Source: Alcaligenes sp. SORT26 (GTDB lineage Bacteria; Pseudomonadota; Gammaproteobacteria; Burkholderiales; Burkholderiaceae_B). From it: 64,000 bases of DNA. The DNA lies in NCBI RefSeq assembly GCF_017377875.1, contig NZ_CP070975.1, forward strand, positions 2,294,001 through 2,358,000, in the 5' to 3' direction. The notes beneath the pieces are model-generated. The model was given only the letters and a program-made list of their open reading frames with translations. It searched no databases and was not told the origin of the DNA. A program made the position numbers and the translations under genes. Shown here piece by piece: positions 60,332 to 64,000 of the stretch; positions within the stretch are counted from its first letter, which is position 1; the number at the start of each line of letters is the position of its first letter.

Positions 60332-62047
60332 TTAGAAGTGGTGCGTCAGACCAAAGGCCACACGGCTGCTACGCGGTTCGCTGGCGTTGGCAGCGGTTTC
60401 CATATCAAAGCGACGTCCTTGAGCCGCAAAGGCATAGACACTGGTGCGGGGCGACAAAGCATGCACATAGCCCACAGACATCACCTGAATGCGACGTGCG
60501 CGCTCGTCGGTATCCTCCCAGGTCCAGTTCGGACGGCCCAACGACCACTGCAACTGAAACTCGCCCTTGCCCACTGGAATCGCCGTGCCGACATACCAGG
60601 TATCCAGACGGCCACCGTTAATGAATTCTGCCGGGCCCAAACCTCCCAGCCCTTTGTCTTCCAGATGGGCCGGGCCATCATCACCATTCAGACCCACAAA
60701 ACCATTGCTCTGACGGCTCCAGCCAGCAGCAAGGCGGGCCACCTCAAAGTCATAGCTGGCCCCTAATTGCCAGGCCGTAGGACGATTGGATTCAACACGG
60801 CTCAGGCTTTCATAGCTGGCGCCCAGCAACCAAGGGCCATCCTCGTAACGCAGGGCCACGCTATAGAGTTTGGTCCGTGAGCCACCCATACCCTGCTCAC
60901 CCACATCTGCGCTGTAGCTGGCACCTAACTGCATGCCCGCCCATTCGGGGCTGCGCCAACTGAACTGATTGGAGATCTGATAATTATCGGAAGCGCGCAT
61001 CAAGGCGCCCATACCAAAGCCTTTCCAGGAACCCACTTCCACCGCAGAAACAAACTCCTGACCAACGGTGTACTGGCGTCCAAAACGCAGCTCCCCCCAG
61101 TGCTCACTGCCCAGACCTAGCCAGGCCTGATAGTTGAACAGACGATCTGATTCTTCAGCCCGGCCCGTCGCCAGATCAATGCCACTTTCCAGATTGAAGG
61201 TCGCGCGCAGGCCATCGCCCAAATCTTCATGGCCGCGAATCCCCCACAGAGAGTCCGTCTGCCCGCCGCTCAAGACCTCGCGCTGCGAGCCTTCGCCGCT
61301 AATGCGTGTCCAGCCCAAACCGGCATCCAAAATGCCATACAGTTGCACCGAAGTTTCAGCATGGCTGTGGCTAGGCAGCAGCAAACCAGCCATACCGGCC
61401 AGCGCCACACCCGCTGCCAGCGAGGCGGCTTTACTCAATTGAAAAGGGCTGAATTCCAGCACACGACGCCAGCCAGAAACGGCCGGAGCAGGTTCACGCA
61501 TCAAAATCCCCAATAAAGTTTTATTCCCCGTTGCCACAACCACTCCCTGTGCCGTGCCTGCTACTACCCGGTCGCCCATGGCGCAGGTATCCGGTGCCGC
61601 CTGCAAAATAGCGCGGTTCAAAATCAGGTGATCCTGCTGAATCAGGCGCAGATCGGCGGGCACATAATCCCCTGCCGATAACAGCACCACATCGCCCGTC
61701 ACCACCATGCGAGCGGGTACACGGGACTGGTGATCGCGCGCCAGATCGTACATGGTCAAATCACGGCGCACCTGACACGTTTGTTTTCTTAAAGTCTGGG
61801 CCAACTGGAGCAGATCACCGGGGCTGGAGCGCAGCGCCCGGATTTGATTGGGGCCGTTCTGAATCAGACGGCGCAAGACTTCATCAAAGGCCAGGCCGTG
61901 GCGCTGGGTATTCAGGGCTTGCAACACTTGCGGCACGCTGCGGGTGGCGTAGTAGCTCAGCGCACAGTGGGCGCGGCGCACCAGACGCACCGGGCTCTGG
62001 TGTACGACGGCGCTGTGATCGGGATGGAAAAACTGGCTTGCATTCAT
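60332..62047 (-). CDS. Fused frame: degenerate MgtA-type ATPase fragment plus outer-membrane porin
   Basis: A single 571-codon frame has two unrelated parts. Residues 42-185 resemble MgtA-type P-type ATPases: the N-terminal cation-ATPase region (LNTQRHGLAFDEVLRRL, NGPNQI) and the actuator domain (VTGDVVLLSAGDYVPADLRLI, VVAGTAQGVVVATGNKT). The first two membrane helices are missing, the TGES loop is replaced by AILQAA, and there is no phosphorylation (DKTGT) or nucleotide domain. Residues 204-230 form a signal peptide (cleavage after SHSHA), followed by a betaproteobacterial porin (ETSVQLYGILDAGLGWTRI) ending in Phe. The ATG at 62047 has AGAGG. An inner ATG at 61501 with GGGGA could make the porin alone (388 residues). 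The ATPase part may be a remnant or a leader. Confidence 0.85.
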   Translation of the reverse strand: MNASQFFHPDHSAVVHQSPVRLVRRAHCALSYYATRSVPQVLQALNTQRHGLAFDEVLRRLIQNGPNQIRALRSSPGDLLQLAQTLRKQTCQVRRDLTMYDLARDHQSRVPARMVVTGDVVLLSAGDYVPADLRLIQQDHLILNRAILQAAPDTCAMGDRVVAGTAQGVVVATGNKTLLGILMREPAPAVSGWRRVLEFSPFQLSKAASLAAGVALAGMAGLLLPSHSHAETSVQLYGILDAGLGWTRISGEGSQREVLSGGQTDSLWGIRGHEDLGDGLRATFNLESGIDLATGRAEESDRLFNYQAWLGLGSEHWGELRFGRQYTVGQEFVSAVEVGSWKGFGMGALMRASDNYQISNQFSWRSPEWAGMQLGASYSADVGEQGMGGSRTKLYSVALRYEDGPWLLGASYESLSRVESNRPTAWQLGASYDFEVARLAAGWSRQSNGFVGLNGDDGPAHLEDKGLGGLGPAEFINGGRLDTWYVGTAIPVGKGEFQLQWSLGRPNWTWEDTDERARRIQVMSVGYVHALSPRTSVYAFAAQGRRFDMETAANASEPRSSRVAFGLTHHF

Positions 62048-62161
62048 GGGTACCTCTACACATTGGTACAGGGACGGCCACCCCGCTCTGAAAGGCTAAG
62101 GATGTGTTTACCGTCGCAGTGGAAAGACAAAAATCGCTGATTGATTCGGGTAGGAATTACC

Positions 62162-62192
62162 GCCCGCTGGCTTGCATTCAGAACCAGCGGGC
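62162..62192 (-). repeat. Hairpin in the gap between the CorA-like and ATPase-porin genes
   Basis: GCCCGCTGG pairs with CCAGCGGGC across a 13-base loop, about 105 bases past the CorA-like stop. There is no T-run. It could be a weak terminator or part of a metal-responsive leader for the downstream gene; I could not match a known riboswitch. Confidence 0.45.
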
Positions 62193-62296
62193 ACTATCTC
62201 GTGGTCATCGGCCATCGACACCTCTGTTTCGTTCAATGAGTTCTTCAACAAACAGCCTGCGTGTCGCACTACCGGGCCAACACACAGCGTTCTCCC

Positions 62297-63199
62297 TCAA
62301 CGCAATGCGCCCGATTTTTTGATTGTCCATATCGGCACCGCCGTCAAAGCCAGAACGGTCACCAACTGCACCCACATTGTGCCTTCCCAAGATAACTCGG
62401 GCATGACATGAAAGTTCTGACCATACCAGTTAATCAAGGCCGTGCCGGGCACCAGCAAGGCCCACAGCACGGTAAAGACTTTGGTCACGTTCAGATCACT
62501 CATGGCCACGGATTCGCCTGCAGCACGCCAATGAAACCGTTGACGCTCAATGGCAAAATGCGCACGGCGCTGCATCCCTTCAATGGCGGCAATCAGCTCG
62601 TCCACGCGGCTCAAGGCCATGCTTTGTCCCTGATACACCAAGCGGCGCAAACGCTGTGCGGCCTGCTCCAGATCGTCAATCGAATGCATGACGTAAGACA
62701 GCGGCTTGTGCAGGGTGGCCATATGGCTATCCAGATCAATCATGTCCTCGGCACCGCGCGAATAATCCGTGCCTACATTGGATAGAAAGCCGCGCAGGGA
62801 CAAGGTGGAGACGCTCAAGCCCTGATCAATGCGATCCAGCACTTGAGAGGTCTGGGCCAACAGTTGATACAGCAGCGTCAAGGCCAAGGCATGCGAGCTG
62901 GCCAAAGACATTTCCTGCGCACTCAGGCGTTCCAGCGCCTGGCCTGGACGCAGCAGGCGATACCCCGTTTCCACGGTGTACAGCGGCTGTTCATCCTCTC
63001 CCAAGCGCCAGACCAGGTCAGAAACCTGTACCTGATCCTCCTGCAGGCGCACACAGCGGATACGGGTACTCATGCCCAGGCTGGCCTGAGTCTGCGGCAC
63101 CAGATCCACGCGGTACAACTTGCCCAAGTCCTCCAGTGCCTGACGGTCGGGGGCCTGCAAGCGCCGCCAGGAAGCCATATCCTTGAAACGGGCCGTCAT
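62297..63199 (-). CDS. CorA-family transporter-like protein with GQN motif (second copy)
   Basis: This 300-residue protein has the CorA layout: a long cytoplasmic alpha-beta and helical region and two C-terminal spans (about 240-258 and 275-292). The CorA signature before the last loop reads YGQNFHVMPEL (residues 259-269), with Gln in place of the Met of the conserved GMN selectivity motif. The start ATG overlaps the previous stop (ATGA), so it is coupled to the first copy. Transport of magnesium, cobalt or another divalent ion is inferred. Confidence 0.87.
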   Translation of the reverse strand: MTARFKDMASWRRLQAPDRQALEDLGKLYRVDLVPQTQASLGMSTRIRCVRLQEDQVQVSDLVWRLGEDEQPLYTVETGYRLLRPGQALERLSAQEMSLASSHALALTLLYQLLAQTSQVLDRIDQGLSVSTLSLRGFLSNVGTDYSRGAEDMIDLDSHMATLHKPLSYVMHSIDDLEQAAQRLRRLVYQGQSMALSRVDELIAAIEGMQRRAHFAIERQRFHWRAAGESVAMSDLNVTKVFTVLWALLVPGTALINWYGQNFHVMPELSWEGTMWVQLVTVLALTAVPIWTIKKSGALR

Positions 63200-64000
63200 C
63201 GCATCCACCCTTTGCGTTTCACGTAGGCCAAAGGAGCCAAGGCAAAAATGGCGGTCATGCCCATCACCAGCCACTCGCCGCTGACAATTTCCAGCTCGGG
63301 CATATTCGCAAAGTTCTGGCCGTAGAACGCAGCGATCAGCGTGGGCGGCAGGAACACGGCGGTCACCACCGTAAAGACCTTGATCACCTGGTTTTGCTTC
63401 AAATCCAATGTGGTCATCAAGGACTGCTGCAGATTGCGGATTTTGTCGTGCTGGAAACGGGCATAGCGGCGCAAGCTTTGAATGTCCGAAAGCAGCATGG
63501 ACAGGTTCTCTGCACTTTCACCACCGGGGGTACGACGCAGCCAGCGGCCCGCTCGTGCGAGCATCAACTGACCTTCCACGGTTTTAGCGACCAGCTCTTC
63601 CGCCTCACCCAAACCGATGGCGGTGCTGGCGATATCTGCTACCCCGGCCTGACGTCCCGAGGTATCAAAGCCGCCACTGGCCGCCGCGACCGTATCGCTG
63701 CGCTCGTCCAGACGACCGGCCACGTCAGAAATCGTGGCGCGAGCCTGATCGTTCAAGGCCTGCAAAATCATGAACAGAATCGACGCGGGGCTGGGTGCAG
63801 GCTGGCCCGAATCCACCAGGGCATGCAATTGCTGGCTGACCCGCTCCAGCGTATCCACACGTACGTCCTGCTCCACACTGATCAAACGATCTTTACCCAA
63901 AGCAAACAACAGACTGGTTTCCCGATACTGCTGTCCTTGGCGTATCACCATTTCCACGGGAATCAGAATAAAGCCTGCCTCTTCGGCGGCGGCACGGCCC
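63196..64000 (-). CDS. CorA-family transporter-like protein with GQN motif (first copy, 5' end outside window)
   Basis: The visible 268 residues are the C-terminal part of a CorA-like protein; the frame stays open to the window edge, so the start lies beyond it. The last part, VFTVVTAVFLPPTLIAAFYGQNFANMPELE, is the CorA pore helix and signature, again GQN rather than GMN. The tail ends in KRKGWMR, like CorA. It is followed by an overlapping second copy of the same family, which points to a tandem duplication or a two-subunit channel. Confidence 0.87.
   Translation of the reverse strand, partial: GRAAAEEAGFILIPVEMVIRQGQQYRETSLLFALGKDRLISVEQDVRVDTLERVSQQLHALVDSGQPAPSPASILFMILQALNDQARATISDVAGRLDERSDTVAAASGGFDTSGRQAGVADIASTAIGLGEAEELVAKTVEGQLMLARAGRWLRRTPGGESAENLSMLLSDIQSLRRYARFQHDKIRNLQQSLMTTLDLKQNQVIKVFTVVTAVFLPPTLIAAFYGQNFANMPELEIVSGEWLVMGMTAIFALAPLAYVKRKGWMR

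Overview
The window looks like a chromosome segment of a denitrifying betaproteobacterium of the order Burkholderiales, most likely Alcaligenes or a close relative in the Alcaligenaceae. This rests on the gene content (mreBCD-mrdAB beside gatCAB, DUF3460-scpA-panC, ftsEX-mutY), a copper nitrite reductase very like the Alcaligenes NirK, and a uniform GC-rich composition. The species call is inference. No tRNA, rRNA, CRISPR array, insertion sequence or prophage gene was recognised.

Layout: 1-2.3 kb, an amino-acid ABC importer (aapJ-aapQ-start of aapM). 2.5-5.2 kb, ftsE-ftsX-mutY with overlapping genes. 5.2-10.8 kb, the rod-shape cluster mreB-mreC-mreD-mrdA-rodA on the minus strand, divergent from gatC-gatA-gatB (11.1-14.4 kb). 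14.5-18.4 kb, pyrE, a LysR regulator divergent from doxX and an extradiol dioxygenase, and xthA. 18.5-26 kb, a compact denitrification module: cytochrome c, nirK, quinol NO reductase norB preceded by a 54-codon ORF, norR, a Crp/Fnr regulator and a NirV-like lipoprotein. Its intergenic control region holds a textbook sigma-54 promoter and three GGT-N7-ACC NorR boxes. 26-31.4 kb, gltS, ispB, and an overlapping trio (DUF815 ATPase, Nudix/ThiE-like fusion, spermidine-synthase-like). 31.5-40.5 kb, an mdtABC-type RND pump with its own outer-membrane channel. 40.6-48.2 kb, zapD, coaE, an NlpE-like lipoprotein, a small LuxR-type regulator, a 231-bp self-complementary element, panC-scpA-DUF3460, an MFS pump and an XRE regulator. 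48.2-55.4 kb, B12 biology: metH, and divergently a cobalamin riboswitch driving btuB and a BtuF-like protein. 55.4-59.4 kb, a Fur-boxed FecI-FecR-TonB receptor operon. 59.6-64 kb, a small unknown protein, an unusual reading frame joining a degenerate MgtA-type ATPase fragment to an outer-membrane porin, and two tandem CorA-like transporters that carry GQN instead of GMN.

How the parts work together: NirK makes NO from nitrite, NorB removes it using quinol, and NorR senses NO and drives the nor promoter, so nitrite-to-N2O reduction and its control sit in about 7 kb. The B12 section pairs a cobalamin-dependent enzyme with riboswitch-controlled cobalamin uptake. The most unusual pieces are the ATPase-porin/CorA cluster at the right edge, the 231-bp palindromic element near 43.5 kb, and the small ORF in front of norB.
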